Of a stretch of DNA of 35,055 nucleotides, positions 7,183 through 15,459 are shown one piece after another; the first letter of the stretch is position 1, and each line of letters begins with the position of its first letter. The stretch is from an uncultured Eubacteriales bacterium (GTDB lineage: Bacteria > Bacillota > Clostridia > Christensenellales > CAG-138). A program made the translations under genes and the position numbers. Below the pieces are notes generated by a model that was not told where the DNA came from, made no database searches, and saw only the letters and a list, made by a program, of their open reading frames with translations. The stretch lies in NCBI GenBank assembly GCA_902761365.1, contig CACWJZ010000022.1, positions 1 to 35,055 of the forward strand, written 5' to 3'.

Positions 7183-8112
7183 ATGAACGATCCCAAAGGC
7201 ATCCTGGATGAAGTGAAGAAGGCGGTGGTGGGCAAGGACGGCGTGCTGGTGATGGCGCTCCTTGCGATCCTGGCCGGGGGACACATCCTCCTGGAGGACA
7301 TCCCCGGCGTGGGCAAGACCACCATGGCCCTTGCCTTCTCCAAGGCCCTGAACCTCAAATACAACCGGGTCCAGTTCACCCCGGACGTGCTGCCCTCGGA
7401 CATCGTGGGTTTCTCCGTGTACAACAAGGCCACCGGCTCCATGGAGTACAAGGACGGCGCCATCCTCTGCAACCTGTTCCTGGCGGACGAGCTCAACCGG
7501 GCCACCAGCCGGACCCAGAGCGCCCTGTTGGAGGCCATGGAGGAGCGGACCGTCACCGTGGATGGAGTCACCCACCCGGTGCCCGATCCCTTCGTGGTCA
7601 TCGCCACCCAGAATCCCGTGGGCGCCTCCGGCACCCAGCTGCTGCCCGATTCCCAGATGGACCGGTTCATGGTCCGCCTGTCGCTGGGCTACCCCAAGCC
7701 CTCCGACGAGAAGGAAATGTTGACCCGCAAGCAGCAGGGGAACCCCCTTGAGAAGGTCCGCTGCATGGCGGACAAGGGGAGCCTCGCCGCCATGCGCCAG
7801 GAGTGTGAGCGGACCTACGTCAGCGAGAAGATCTTGGAGTATATCATCCGTCTCAACAACGCCACCCGGAACAACCCCGCCATCCTGCAGGGGGCCAGCC
7901 CCCGGGCGTCCCTGGCGGTCACCTCCATGGCCAAGGCCGCGGCCTGGGTCCAGGGCCGGGACTACGTGCTGCCGGCGGACGTGAAGCTCATCTATCCCGC
8001 TACCGTCACTCATCGGATCATCCTGACCCCCGATGCGGAGGCCGCCGGCCGCAAGGCGGAGGCCCTCATCGAGGACATCCTCAAATCCGTGCCCGCCCCC
8101 GTGGCCAAATGA
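7183..8112 (+). CDS. MoxR-type AAA+ ATPase
   Basis: The protein is 309 residues. It has the MoxR-family Walker A loop PGVGKTTM (41-48), Walker B LFLADE (98-103) followed by LNRA, the sensor-1 strand VIATQNP, and the SPRASLAV segment with sensor-2 arginine near the C-terminus. MoxR ATPases act as chaperone-like factors that mature or activate partner proteins and are typically encoded with DUF58 and transglutaminase-like membrane proteins, exactly as here. It is the first gene of a tight operon; its stop overlaps the next start by four bases (ATGA). Cytoplasmic. The client is unknown, though the downstream proteins are the obvious candidates. Confidence 0.93.
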   Translation: MNDPKGILDEVKKAVVGKDGVLVMALLAILAGGHILLEDIPGVGKTTMALAFSKALNLKYNRVQFTPDVLPSDIVGFSVYNKATGSMEYKDGAILCNLFLADELNRATSRTQSALLEAMEERTVTVDGVTHPVPDPFVVIATQNPVGASGTQLLPDSQMDRFMVRLSLGYPKPSDEKEMLTRKQQGNPLEKVRCMADKGSLAAMRQECERTYVSEKILEYIIRLNNATRNNPAILQGASPRASLAVTSMAKAAAWVQGRDYVLPADVKLIYPATVTHRIILTPDAEAAGRKAEALIEDILKSVPAPVAK

Positions 8113-9080
8113 TGGGCAGCCGCCGGATCATCTATCTCACCGGCCTTATCATGGGCGTGGTGTTCCATAGCCTGTACGGACAGTATCTGTCCTTTCTGTT
8201 GCTGCGCTTTTTGATCCTGATGCCCTTCGTTTCCCTGCTGGTGAGCCTGCCCGCCATGCTGCGGGTCCGGGTCCTGCTGTCCGCCTCCGGAGCCTCCCCC
8301 CGGGGCGAAAGCGCTGCCGCCCGGCTGAAGGTGGACAGCCGATGCTTCCTGCCCGTAGGGTGCCTGTCCATGACCTTCAGCGGGGAGAACCGGTTCACCG
8401 GCGATCAGTTGAAGAAGCGCAAGTGCAGCTACTGGGGCGTGCTGAAGGCGGAGGAAAGTCTGCCCCTGCCCAGCGAACGGTGCGGAGTCATCTCCTGCAG
8501 TCTGGGACGGGTCTGGGCCTGGGACTATATGGGCATCTTCGCCATCCCCGTCCGGCGCTGCGACCCCGCCGTGTACACCGTGTTGCCCATCCCCCAGAAG
8601 CCCCAGCCCATGCCGGAGCTCGATCAGGACTCAGCCATCACCCTGAAGCCCAAGCCCGGCGGCGGCTATTCCGAGGAGCATGAGCTTCGGCCCTACCGAC
8701 AGGGGGACCCCCTCAACGTGATCCACTGGAAGCTCAGCTCCAAGCTGGACGACACCATCGTCCGGGAGCCCCAGCTCATGAAGCGCAAGCGCATCACCCT
8801 GTCCATCACGGCCAGCACCGATCCCAAGGAGCTGGAAAGCCAGATGGATCAGTTGTTATACCTGAGTACAGCCCTGGTGGAGAAGGGCATCCCCCACCGC
8901 ATCTGCTTCGGGGCCCATCTGGAGGCCTACATCAAGGATAAATACAGCCTGGACGAGTTCATGGAGACCATCCTCTCCCGCCGGCCCGACAAATCCAGGG
9001 GACCTGTGGACCGGAACAAGCCCGATGAGCTGGTCTACAGCATCCGGCCCATGGCCAAAGAGGGGGCGAAGCAGCTATGA
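8109..9080 (+). CDS. DUF58 domain membrane protein
   Basis: The protein is 323 residues. It has one or two N-terminal membrane segments (about residues 5-55, including LSFLLLRFLILMPFVSLLVSL), a beta-rich extracellular-like region, then the DUF58 core with HELRPYRQGDPLNVIHWKLSSK (about residues 190-213), the hallmark of the family. The C-terminal part resembles a vWA-like fold, as in other DUF58 proteins. It is coupled to the MoxR gene before it and overlaps the transglutaminase gene after it by four bases. Function in the family is poorly defined; the trio is usually linked to cell-envelope or secreted-protein processing. Confidence 0.88.
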   Translation: MMGSRRIIYLTGLIMGVVFHSLYGQYLSFLLLRFLILMPFVSLLVSLPAMLRVRVLLSASGASPRGESAAARLKVDSRCFLPVGCLSMTFSGENRFTGDQLKKRKCSYWGVLKAEESLPLPSERCGVISCSLGRVWAWDYMGIFAIPVRRCDPAVYTVLPIPQKPQPMPELDQDSAITLKPKPGGGYSEEHELRPYRQGDPLNVIHWKLSSKLDDTIVREPQLMKRKRITLSITASTDPKELESQMDQLLYLSTALVEKGIPHRICFGAHLEAYIKDKYSLDEFMETILSRRPDKSRGPVDRNKPDELVYSIRPMAKEGAKQL

Positions 9081-11305
9081 AAAAGTTCCCCTATCTCGCC
9101 TTCTTCGGCACCTGGCTGCTGGTCTTCTGCGGCACCCTGGGCGCACCCCTCTGCGTGGTCACGGCCTATGATCTGCCCTATCATCCAGTCGCCCTTATCC
9201 TGACCGCGCTCATCATCAGCGGCTTTATGACGCTGCTCTTCACCGTGCCCGAGCTGGGGACCTACATGCTGATCCCCTTCGGCGCTACTGTGCTGCTCAT
9301 CAGCATCTTCCGCTGGCGGAAGCTCTACAGCGGGGCGGTGGTGGCCATCCGCACCATCCAGAGCGTCCTCGCCCGCACCATCCCCTTCATCAGCGATTCA
9401 GGTACCATGCCGACGGGCGTGGAGAACTACGCCTACTTCATCGGTTTCTTCGTGGGGGCGATCATGGTGGCCGTGGCCCTGCTCATCAGCTGGGGGCTGG
9501 TGTCCGGGGAGTCCATGTTTTTGCCTTTCCTGGTGCCCATGCCCTTGGTGGCCCTGGCCCTCATCTATACGGACATGCAGCCGTCTGGCTGGGCCGGGGT
9601 GCTGGTGGGCCTCTATTACGGCGGCGTGCTCTTCACCAGCGGGCTCAGGCTCCACCGGGGCGGCGGCATCGGCCGGGTCACCTTCCTGGCGTTGGCGGCG
9701 CTGTTTTTGACCGTGTTGCTCTTGACCAAGATCTACCCCAAAAAGGAATATGAGCCTCTGTCCACCCAGGAGCGTGTGGAACAGGTCATGCGCCAGGCGG
9801 CCAGCGTCTGGGAAAGGATGAACCGTCTCTTCGACAGGGACGTTCGAGAGCGGGAGGACCTGACGCGGGAGGGCGAACTCAAGGCCACCGGCGAGCATGT
9901 AATGGACGTGAAAACGAGCTCGACCGGGCTGCTGTATCTCAGGGGCACCTCCTACGGCCGGTACGACGGCCGCTATTGGTCCCTGACCAGCGAGTACGCC
10001 GACGGAGAATCCCTGTTCACCCTGGGCGGGTCCCTGCCCGATCCCCGGCAGTGGCTGGAGGTCCGCGGCGCCGATACGTCGCTGCTGTACACCCCCTATG
10101 CCGTGGTCAAGGGTGCCGCCGTTCCCGGAGAGGTGCGGGAGAACTATATCGTGGCCGACCGCAAACTGTCCGCCTACAGCTGGGCCTACCGGTCCCTGCC
10201 CGACCGTTTGGTGCCCCGCATGGGGAGCGAGGCGGAGCAGGCCTACGCCGCCTGGGCGAAGAAGACCTATGTGACCCTGACCAAGACCCGACGGGAAGCG
10301 TTCCAAGCCTTTTTGAAGCCCTACGAGCTGCCAGGCACGGACGACCCCTATGCCTTGGCCCAAGCCATAGCGGCCATCCTCCGGGGCACGGCGGAATACG
10401 ATCTGGAGCCGGGGGACACGCCCAAGGACCAGGACTTTGCCCTGTACTTTTTGACGGTGAGCAAGCGCGGCTACTGCGTCCACTACGCCAGCGCCCTGAC
10501 CGCCCTGCTGCAAGCGAAGGGGGTCCCGGCCCGATTCGTCATCGGCTTCGCCCTGACGGTGGGGGAGGCGGATACCTGGGTGGAGGTCACGGACCGGAAC
10601 GCCCACGCCTGGACCGAGGTCTATGTGGAGGGCTGGGGCTGGGTGCCCATTGAGGCCACCGGCGGCGACGATCCGCGGCTGGATATACCCGCCCCCGAGG
10701 CGGGCCCCGGCGACGAGCCGGAACAGGAGACTCCGCCGCCCACGGTCGCCCCGGAGGAGACCCTGGGGCCGAAGGATACGCCAAAGCCGGAGGAGACCCC
10801 CGAGCCCACGCCGAAGCCTACGCCCGAAGACACGCCCCAAGGCGGGGAGACCACGCCCACGCCCACACCGGAGCCGCCCCAGGGCGGGGCGGCCACACCC
10901 ACGCCCACGCCGGAGCCCGAGGCGCCTGAGCAGGACCCGGAAGACTCTGGAAGGTCTTGGCTGTTGTGGCTGTTGTGGCTGCTGCTGCTGCCGCTGCTGG
11001 TGTTCCTCTATATCAAGCTCCGCAAGCGGGTGTGTCGAAACCGCATGCGGCGGATACTCCAAGGGGACGGACGAAAGGCCGTACTATATGGGTATGGCGA
11101 GCTGTTGCGGCTGGTCCGTCACGGGGCCACTCCCAGCGAAAAGGCCCAACGGCTGGCGGACGAAGCCGCCTTCTCCGATCACATCCTGGACGAGAAGCAG
11201 AAAAAGACCATGGCCGGGCATGTAAAGGCCGCCCAGCGAGAACTGGAAGAGAAGCTGCCCAGGTATAAGCTATGGTATCTTCGATACTTATTGTGGCTGT
11301 GGTAA
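9077..11305 (+). CDS. Membrane-anchored transglutaminase-like protein (TgpA-like)
   Basis: The protein is 742 residues. It has about seven hydrophobic segments in the first 225 residues, then an extracytoplasmic region with a transglutaminase core: catalytic Cys467 (RGYCVHYASAL), His510 (NAHAWTEVYV) and, at the third position, Glu526 (WVPIEAT) where many transglutaminases have Asp. Next come a long Pro/Thr/Glu linker (about residues 535-625) with a repeated QGG-PTPTPEP block, one more membrane helix rich in Leu/Trp (about 630-652), and a basic cytoplasmic tail. Together with MoxR and DUF58 this is the classic three-gene set. It probably crosslinks or cleaves amide bonds outside the membrane; the substrate is unknown. 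Confidence 0.9.
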   Translation: MKKFPYLAFFGTWLLVFCGTLGAPLCVVTAYDLPYHPVALILTALIISGFMTLLFTVPELGTYMLIPFGATVLLISIFRWRKLYSGAVVAIRTIQSVLARTIPFISDSGTMPTGVENYAYFIGFFVGAIMVAVALLISWGLVSGESMFLPFLVPMPLVALALIYTDMQPSGWAGVLVGLYYGGVLFTSGLRLHRGGGIGRVTFLALAALFLTVLLLTKIYPKKEYEPLSTQERVEQVMRQAASVWERMNRLFDRDVREREDLTREGELKATGEHVMDVKTSSTGLLYLRGTSYGRYDGRYWSLTSEYADGESLFTLGGSLPDPRQWLEVRGADTSLLYTPYAVVKGAAVPGEVRENYIVADRKLSAYSWAYRSLPDRLVPRMGSEAEQAYAAWAKKTYVTLTKTRREAFQAFLKPYELPGTDDPYALAQAIAAILRGTAEYDLEPGDTPKDQDFALYFLTVSKRGYCVHYASALTALLQAKGVPARFVIGFALTVGEADTWVEVTDRNAHAWTEVYVEGWGWVPIEATGGDDPRLDIPAPEAGPGDEPEQETPPPTVAPEETLGPKDTPKPEETPEPTPKPTPEDTPQGGETTPTPTPEPPQGGAATPTPTPEPEAPEQDPEDSGRSWLLWLLWLLLLPLLVFLYIKLRKRVCRNRMRRILQGDGRKAVLYGYGELLRLVRHGATPSEKAQRLADEAAFSDHILDEKQKKTMAGHVKAAQRELEEKLPRYKLWYLRYLLWLW

Positions 11306-11320
11306 AAGCTGGAGGATGAC

Positions 11321-11782
11321 ATGGGGAAAACGGGGGGATCTAACCAACACGCGGAAAACCTGGCCCTGGCGGATCTGTTGCGCTTTATCAGCCGAATGGT
11401 ACTGGCGGCGGCGCTGGCCGTCCTGCTGCTGGGGGGCTTCGTCTTCGACAGGGACAAGAAGGATCGGGACGCCCGGAACGAGGCTGTGGCCACCGTCATA
11501 GAGATGTACGTCCACGGTGGCGCCTATTACGTGACCTACGAGGCGGACGGCGCTACCCGGGAGGCCCTTCTGCCCTATAAGGACAAGACCTTGGCCCCGG
11601 GCGATCAGATCCCCATCCTCTACGACCCCACCTGGTATGGAGATATTCGCCTGGACACACCGGCCTCCGAGCCCCTGCTCCTGCTCAGCATAGGCTTTCT
11701 CTGCGCCGTCCTCGCCGTTTTAGGCCTGGGAGGCGCCAGTTACCTGCACGGAAAGGATGAGAACCCATGGAGCGGCGTATAG
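11321..11782 (+). CDS. Small membrane protein, DUF3592-like
   Basis: The protein is 153 residues with two hydrophobic helices (about 25-44 and 118-140) flanking a hydrophilic loop that reads VIEMYVHGGAYYVTYEADG...LAPGDQIPILYDPTWYGDIRLD. This layout, with a 'G..V.v.YdP..p...rl' ending, resembles DUF3592-type proteins. The start follows GGAGGA and lies 15 bases after the transglutaminase stop, so it is probably the fourth gene of that operon. Role unknown. Confidence 0.7.
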   Translation: MGKTGGSNQHAENLALADLLRFISRMVLAAALAVLLLGGFVFDRDKKDRDARNEAVATVIEMYVHGGAYYVTYEADGATREALLPYKDKTLAPGDQIPILYDPTWYGDIRLDTPASEPLLLLSIGFLCAVLAVLGLGGASYLHGKDENPWSGV

Positions 11783-11890
11783 GTTTTTCCTGCGGCTTCT
11801 TCTTTTCAGAGGGACACGCCTGCCTGCCGAACGTATCGAAAACAGCGCTTCGAACCGAGGTATGAGCTCAACATCCAATCAGGGAACAAC

Positions 11891-11934
11891 AAAAGCAGCG
11901 TCCACGCTCGTATGATCGGGAACGCTGCTTTTTT
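11891..11934. terminator. Terminator between the convergent MoxR and cobalamin operons
   Basis: AAAAGCAGCGT (11891-11901) pairs perfectly with ACGCTGCTTTT (11922-11932), followed by further T residues on the plus strand and by a matching T run on the minus strand. It sits between the ends of both long operons and can serve both. The remaining bases 11783-11971 hold no gene that I can see. Confidence 0.9.
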
Positions 11935-11971
11935 CTATGCAATATGATTCAAGAAAGCCGAAGCCTGACCC

Positions 11972-12607
11972 TTAGCTGCCCCGAGCGGGGTCCAGGTCGT
12001 AGAGGAGGGCGTTGACGATGCAGGCGGCCACGTTGCTGCCGCCCTTGCGGCCCCGGGCCACGATGCAGGGGACGGAGGTCTCCATGATCAGCTCCTTGGA
12101 CGCCACCACGTTCACGAAGCCCACGGGCACGCCGATGATGAGCTTGGGGCGATAGCCCCCGTCGATGAGCTCCCGCAGGCGGATCAGGGCCGTGGGGGCG
12201 TTGCCGATGGCGAAGATCACGTCGTCGCCCAGGCGGGCAGCCTTGTCCATACAGATGCGGGCCCGGGTGACCCCCAGGCGCCGGGCCTCCGCCGCCACGT
12301 CCTCGTCGGACATGAAGCAGCGGGCCTCGCAGCCAAAGCGAGTAAGGGTTTTCTTATTGATGCCGGCCAGAGCCATCTGGGTATCGGTGACGACGGTAGC
12401 CCCGCCGCGGATGGCCGCCTTGCCGCGGACCACGGCGTCAGGCGAGAAGTACAGGGTGTCGGCGTAGTCGAAGTCCGCCGTGGTGTGGATGACCCGCTTG
12501 AGGATGGGCGCCTGCTCCGGGTCCAGCGGCCGGTCCCCCAGCTCCGCCGTGATGATGCGAAAGCTCTCCTTCTCGATCTCCATGGGCGGCAGATTTTGAA
12601 TGTTCAT
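11972..12607 (-). CDS. cbiC: Cobalt-precorrin-8 methylmutase
   Basis: CbiC moves the C11 methyl group to C12, turning cobalt-precorrin-8 into cobyrinate. It is 211 residues, normal length. The catalytic histidine is His41 in [13 protein letters not shown], and the family blocks [18 protein letters not shown] and GVPVGFVNV...SKELIME are all present. Its start overlaps the cbiP stop by four bases, and it is the last gene of the cobalamin operon before the terminator. Confidence 0.95.
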   Translation of the reverse strand: MNIQNLPPMEIEKESFRIITAELGDRPLDPEQAPILKRVIHTTADFDYADTLYFSPDAVVRGKAAIRGGATVVTDTQMALAGINKKTLTRFGCEARCFMSDEDVAAEARRLGVTRARICMDKAARLGDDVIFAIGNAPTALIRLRELIDGGYRPKLIIGVPVGFVNVVASKELIMETSVPCIVARGRKGGSNVAACIVNALLYDLDPARGS

Positions 12608-14106
12608 GCGATCCCCTCCTCCAGGATGCGATAGATGGTTTTCATGTCCATGTGTTCCCGCAACGTTTGAGCCAACAGGTTATATTGCCGCTCCTTGTGC
12701 TCGGCCCCGGAGACCTTGCCCAGCAGCGCCGGGTCGATGCCCTTTTTCTCCGCCAAAGCCCGGATGACGGCCCCCGCCACATCGTCGTGGTCCAGGATGC
12801 CGTGGACGTAGGTACCGTAGACGCTGCCCTGCTGGCAGCCGTCCGGGTGCGCTTCGCCCGAAAGCTCGTTGGCAAAGCCGGTCAGGGGCGCGCCGCCCGT
12901 GCTCTCGCCCATGTGGATCTCGTACCCCTCGAAGGGCTGATGGGACAGGGACGCGAGGACGCCGCCCACGGCCCCGAAGGCGCCGCTGACCCGGGTGCGG
13001 GTCTTTTGCTCGGTGAACACGGTCTTGACAGGCAGCAGACCCATGCCCCGGAGGGTCCCCCCCTGCTCCACACCCAGGGGGTCGGAGAGCTCCTCCCCCA
13101 GCATCTGATAGCCGCCGCAGATGCCCAGCACCGGCCCGCCGGCATGGCTGAAGCGCAGCACCTTGCCCTCAAGGCCGCTCTGTCGGAGCCAGAGGAGGTC
13201 CGCCATGGTGTTCTTAGTGCCGGGCAGGATCACGAGATCGGGCTCCTCGAAGGCGGCGGGCTTGTCCACATACCGGACCGACACGCCCTCCACTGCTTCC
13301 AGGGCCCTGAAGTCGGTGAAGTTGGACAGCCGGGGCAGCCGGATGACGGCGATGTCGATGAGCTGGGCTGCCCGGTTGGTGAGGCGCTCGGAGAGGCTGT
13401 CCTCGTCGTCGATGTCCAGCTTCACATAGGGCACCACCCCCACCACGGGGATGTGGATCAGGTCCTCCAGCTGCCGAAGGCCGGGGGTCAGGATGCGCTC
13501 GTCCCCCCGAAACTTGTTGATGACGACCCCCTTCACCATGGCCCGCTCCGCCTCATCGAGGAGAGCCACGGTGCCGTAGAGCTGGGCGAAGACCCCGCCC
13601 CTGTCGATGTCCCCCACCAGGAGCACGGGGGCCTTGGCCGCCCGGGCCATGCCCATATTCACGAACACGTCGTCGTTCTTCAGATTGATCTCTGCAGGGC
13701 TTCCCGCCCCCTCGATGACGATCACGTCATTTTGGGCGGACAGGGCGTCGTAGGCGCGCATGACCTCGGGCAGCAGCTGCCGCTTCACGGCGAAGTACTC
13801 CCGGGCGCTCATCTGCCCCCAGACCTCCCCGTTCACGATGACCTGGGAGCCCATATCATTCGTGGGTTTGAGCAAAATGGGGTTCATCAGCACCGAGGGC
13901 TCCACCCCCGCCGCCTCCGCCTGGACCACCTGGGCCCGGCCCATCTCCAAACCTTCCCGGGTGATGAAGGAATTGAGGGCCATGTTCTGGGCCTTGAAGG
14001 GGGCCACCCTCCGGCCGTCCTGCCGGAACACCCGGCAGAGGCCCGCCGCCAGCAGGCTCTTGCCCGCGTTGGACATGGTGCCCTGGACCATGATCGATTT
14101 CGCCAT
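12604..14106 (-). CDS. cbiP: Cobyric acid synthase (glutamine-hydrolysing)
   Basis: CbiP/CobQ amidates the b, d, e and g carboxylates of adenosylcobyrinate diamide using glutamine and ATP. It is 500 residues. The N-terminal dethiobiotin-synthetase-like ATPase domain has a P-loop variant ([15 protein letters not shown], residues 9-23) and the [13 protein letters not shown] and [13 protein letters not shown] blocks. The C-terminal class-I glutaminase has nucleophile Cys330 ([10 protein letters not shown]) and the histidine in [10 protein letters not shown]. It starts directly after the TAG stop of cbiA with a ribosome binding site (GGAGGT) inside that gene's end. Confidence 0.96.
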   Translation of the reverse strand: MAKSIMVQGTMSNAGKSLLAAGLCRVFRQDGRRVAPFKAQNMALNSFITREGLEMGRAQVVQAEAAGVEPSVLMNPILLKPTNDMGSQVIVNGEVWGQMSAREYFAVKRQLLPEVMRAYDALSAQNDVIVIEGAGSPAEINLKNDDVFVNMGMARAAKAPVLLVGDIDRGGVFAQLYGTVALLDEAERAMVKGVVINKFRGDERILTPGLRQLEDLIHIPVVGVVPYVKLDIDDEDSLSERLTNRAAQLIDIAVIRLPRLSNFTDFRALEAVEGVSVRYVDKPAAFEEPDLVILPGTKNTMADLLWLRQSGLEGKVLRFSHAGGPVLGICGGYQMLGEELSDPLGVEQGGTLRGMGLLPVKTVFTEQKTRTRVSGAFGAVGGVLASLSHQPFEGYEIHMGESTGGAPLTGFANELSGEAHPDGCQQGSVYGTYVHGILDHDDVAGAVIRALAEKKGIDPALLGKVSGAEHKERQYNLLAQTLREHMDMKTIYRILEEGIA

Positions 14107-15459
14107 CTATACCTCCTTGGCGCAGGCGCGCAGGAATCGTTCTATGAGCTTGGGGTTCGAGGGATAATAGAGGTGGGGAAAGCCCATGAGCAGGTTCCCC
14201 CGGCTGTGGCCGCAGTCCCAGCCCCGGTTGCCCGTGGGCTTCTGGGCGTGGAGGGCGTCGCCGCAAGCCTCGCTCTCGAAATAGTGGAACTCGTGGCCCC
14301 GCACGCTCTCCCCCGCGGGGAGAAAGGCGGTGTCCTCCCTGGCGCTCAGGGTGATGTAGCCGAACCGGCCCAGGCGACTTGTCCGATACGCCCTGGCGTC
14401 CAGGACCCCCGCCATGGGATGGAAACGACCCTCCATGTCCTCCAGCTCCCGGTGGAGGTAGAGGAAGCCGCCGCACTCGGCAAGGCAGGGCAGACCCCCT
14501 TGGATGGCCTCCCGGATGCTCCGGCGCATGGGCTCGTTGGCGGACAGGGCCGCGGCATACAGCTCCGGGTAGCCCCCGGGCAGGAGCAGGCCCTGGGTCT
14601 CTTCGGGGAGGGCCCTGTCATGGAGGGGGGAGAAGAAGGTCAGCGCCGCGCTGCAGTCCTCCAACAGGTCCAGATTGTCCCGGTACAGGAAGCAGAAGGC
14701 CTCGTCCCGGGCCACAGCGATACGGGTGCGGGGCAGGATCGGCAGGGGCGGCGCCGGGGGCACAATTAGGGCCGGGGCCTCGGCGGCCAGCTTCAATAGG
14801 CCGTCCACATCCACGGTCCTCTCCAGCAGGGCGGCCAACACATCCAGCTTTTGGCCCAAATCTTCGATCTCGCCCGGGGTGACCAAGCCGAGATGCCGGC
14901 TCTCCACCATGACCTCCGGGGCCCGGGGCACATACCCAAGGGACCGAAGGCCCAGCTTTTCCACCTCGGGCTTCAGGGCGCCGTACACGCCCTCACTCAT
15001 GCGGTTGAAGATGACGCCCCGGATGCGGCTGTCGAGCCGGAACCGGAGAAAGCCAATTAGGGCAGCGAGGGCGGACAGGCTTTGGCCCCGGCTGTCCACG
15101 ACGAGCACCACGGGGGCGTCCAGAGCTTTGGCCACCTCGTAGGACGAGGCCCGGTCCGTGGCGGCCCCCAGGCCGTCGTAATAGCCCATGACCCCCTCAA
15201 TGAGGCTGATCTCGGCCCCGGCGGCGTGGCGGCAGAAGAGGCGCCTGAGCTGGTCCCGGTCGCTGAAAAACAGGTCCAAGGTGCCCGAGGGCACGCCCAC
15301 CACGGTTTCATGGAACAGGGGATCGATGAAGTCCGGCCCGCACTTGAAGGCCCGAACCCCCTTGCCCCGGTTCTTCAAGGCCCGCAGCAGGCCGCAGACG
15401 ATGGTGGTCTTGCCGCTCCCTGAAGCAGGGGCGGCGAACAGCAGGCGGGGGCTAACCAT
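14107..15459 (-). CDS. cbiA: Cobyrinate a,c-diamide synthase
   Basis: CbiA amidates the a and c side chains of cobyrinate using glutamine and ATP. It is 450 residues. The P-loop is FAAPASGSGKTT near the N-terminus, followed by FKCGPDFIDPLFHE and LIEGVMGYYDGL, which are diagnostic for CbiA/CobB. The C-terminal glutaminase domain has nucleophile Cys329 in LAECGGFLYL. The start ATG overlaps the end of the upstream fusion gene by eight bases. The anaerobic setting implies that the cobalt-containing substrate is used. Confidence 0.95.
   Translation of the reverse strand: MVSPRLLFAAPASGSGKTTIVCGLLRALKNRGKGVRAFKCGPDFIDPLFHETVVGVPSGTLDLFFSDRDQLRRLFCRHAAGAEISLIEGVMGYYDGLGAATDRASSYEVAKALDAPVVLVVDSRGQSLSALAALIGFLRFRLDSRIRGVIFNRMSEGVYGALKPEVEKLGLRSLGYVPRAPEVMVESRHLGLVTPGEIEDLGQKLDVLAALLERTVDVDGLLKLAAEAPALIVPPAPPLPILPRTRIAVARDEAFCFLYRDNLDLLEDCSAALTFFSPLHDRALPEETQGLLLPGGYPELYAAALSANEPMRRSIREAIQGGLPCLAECGGFLYLHRELEDMEGRFHPMAGVLDARAYRTSRLGRFGYITLSAREDTAFLPAGESVRGHEFHYFESEACGDALHAQKPTGNRGWDCGHSRGNLLMGFPHLYYPSNPKLIERFLRACAKEV

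Noticed and set aside
6907-8013. Minus-strand frame with a Lys-Asp/Lys-Glu repeat
   Set aside because: It is antisense to the MoxR gene, and the charged repeat is only the translation of the pyrimidine microsatellite.
12652-14769. Long plus-strand frame of 705 codons across cbiP and cbiA
   Set aside because: It is a shadow of the GC-rich cob genes on the other strand; His/Gly/Pro-rich with no domain, while the minus-strand genes have clear catalytic motifs.
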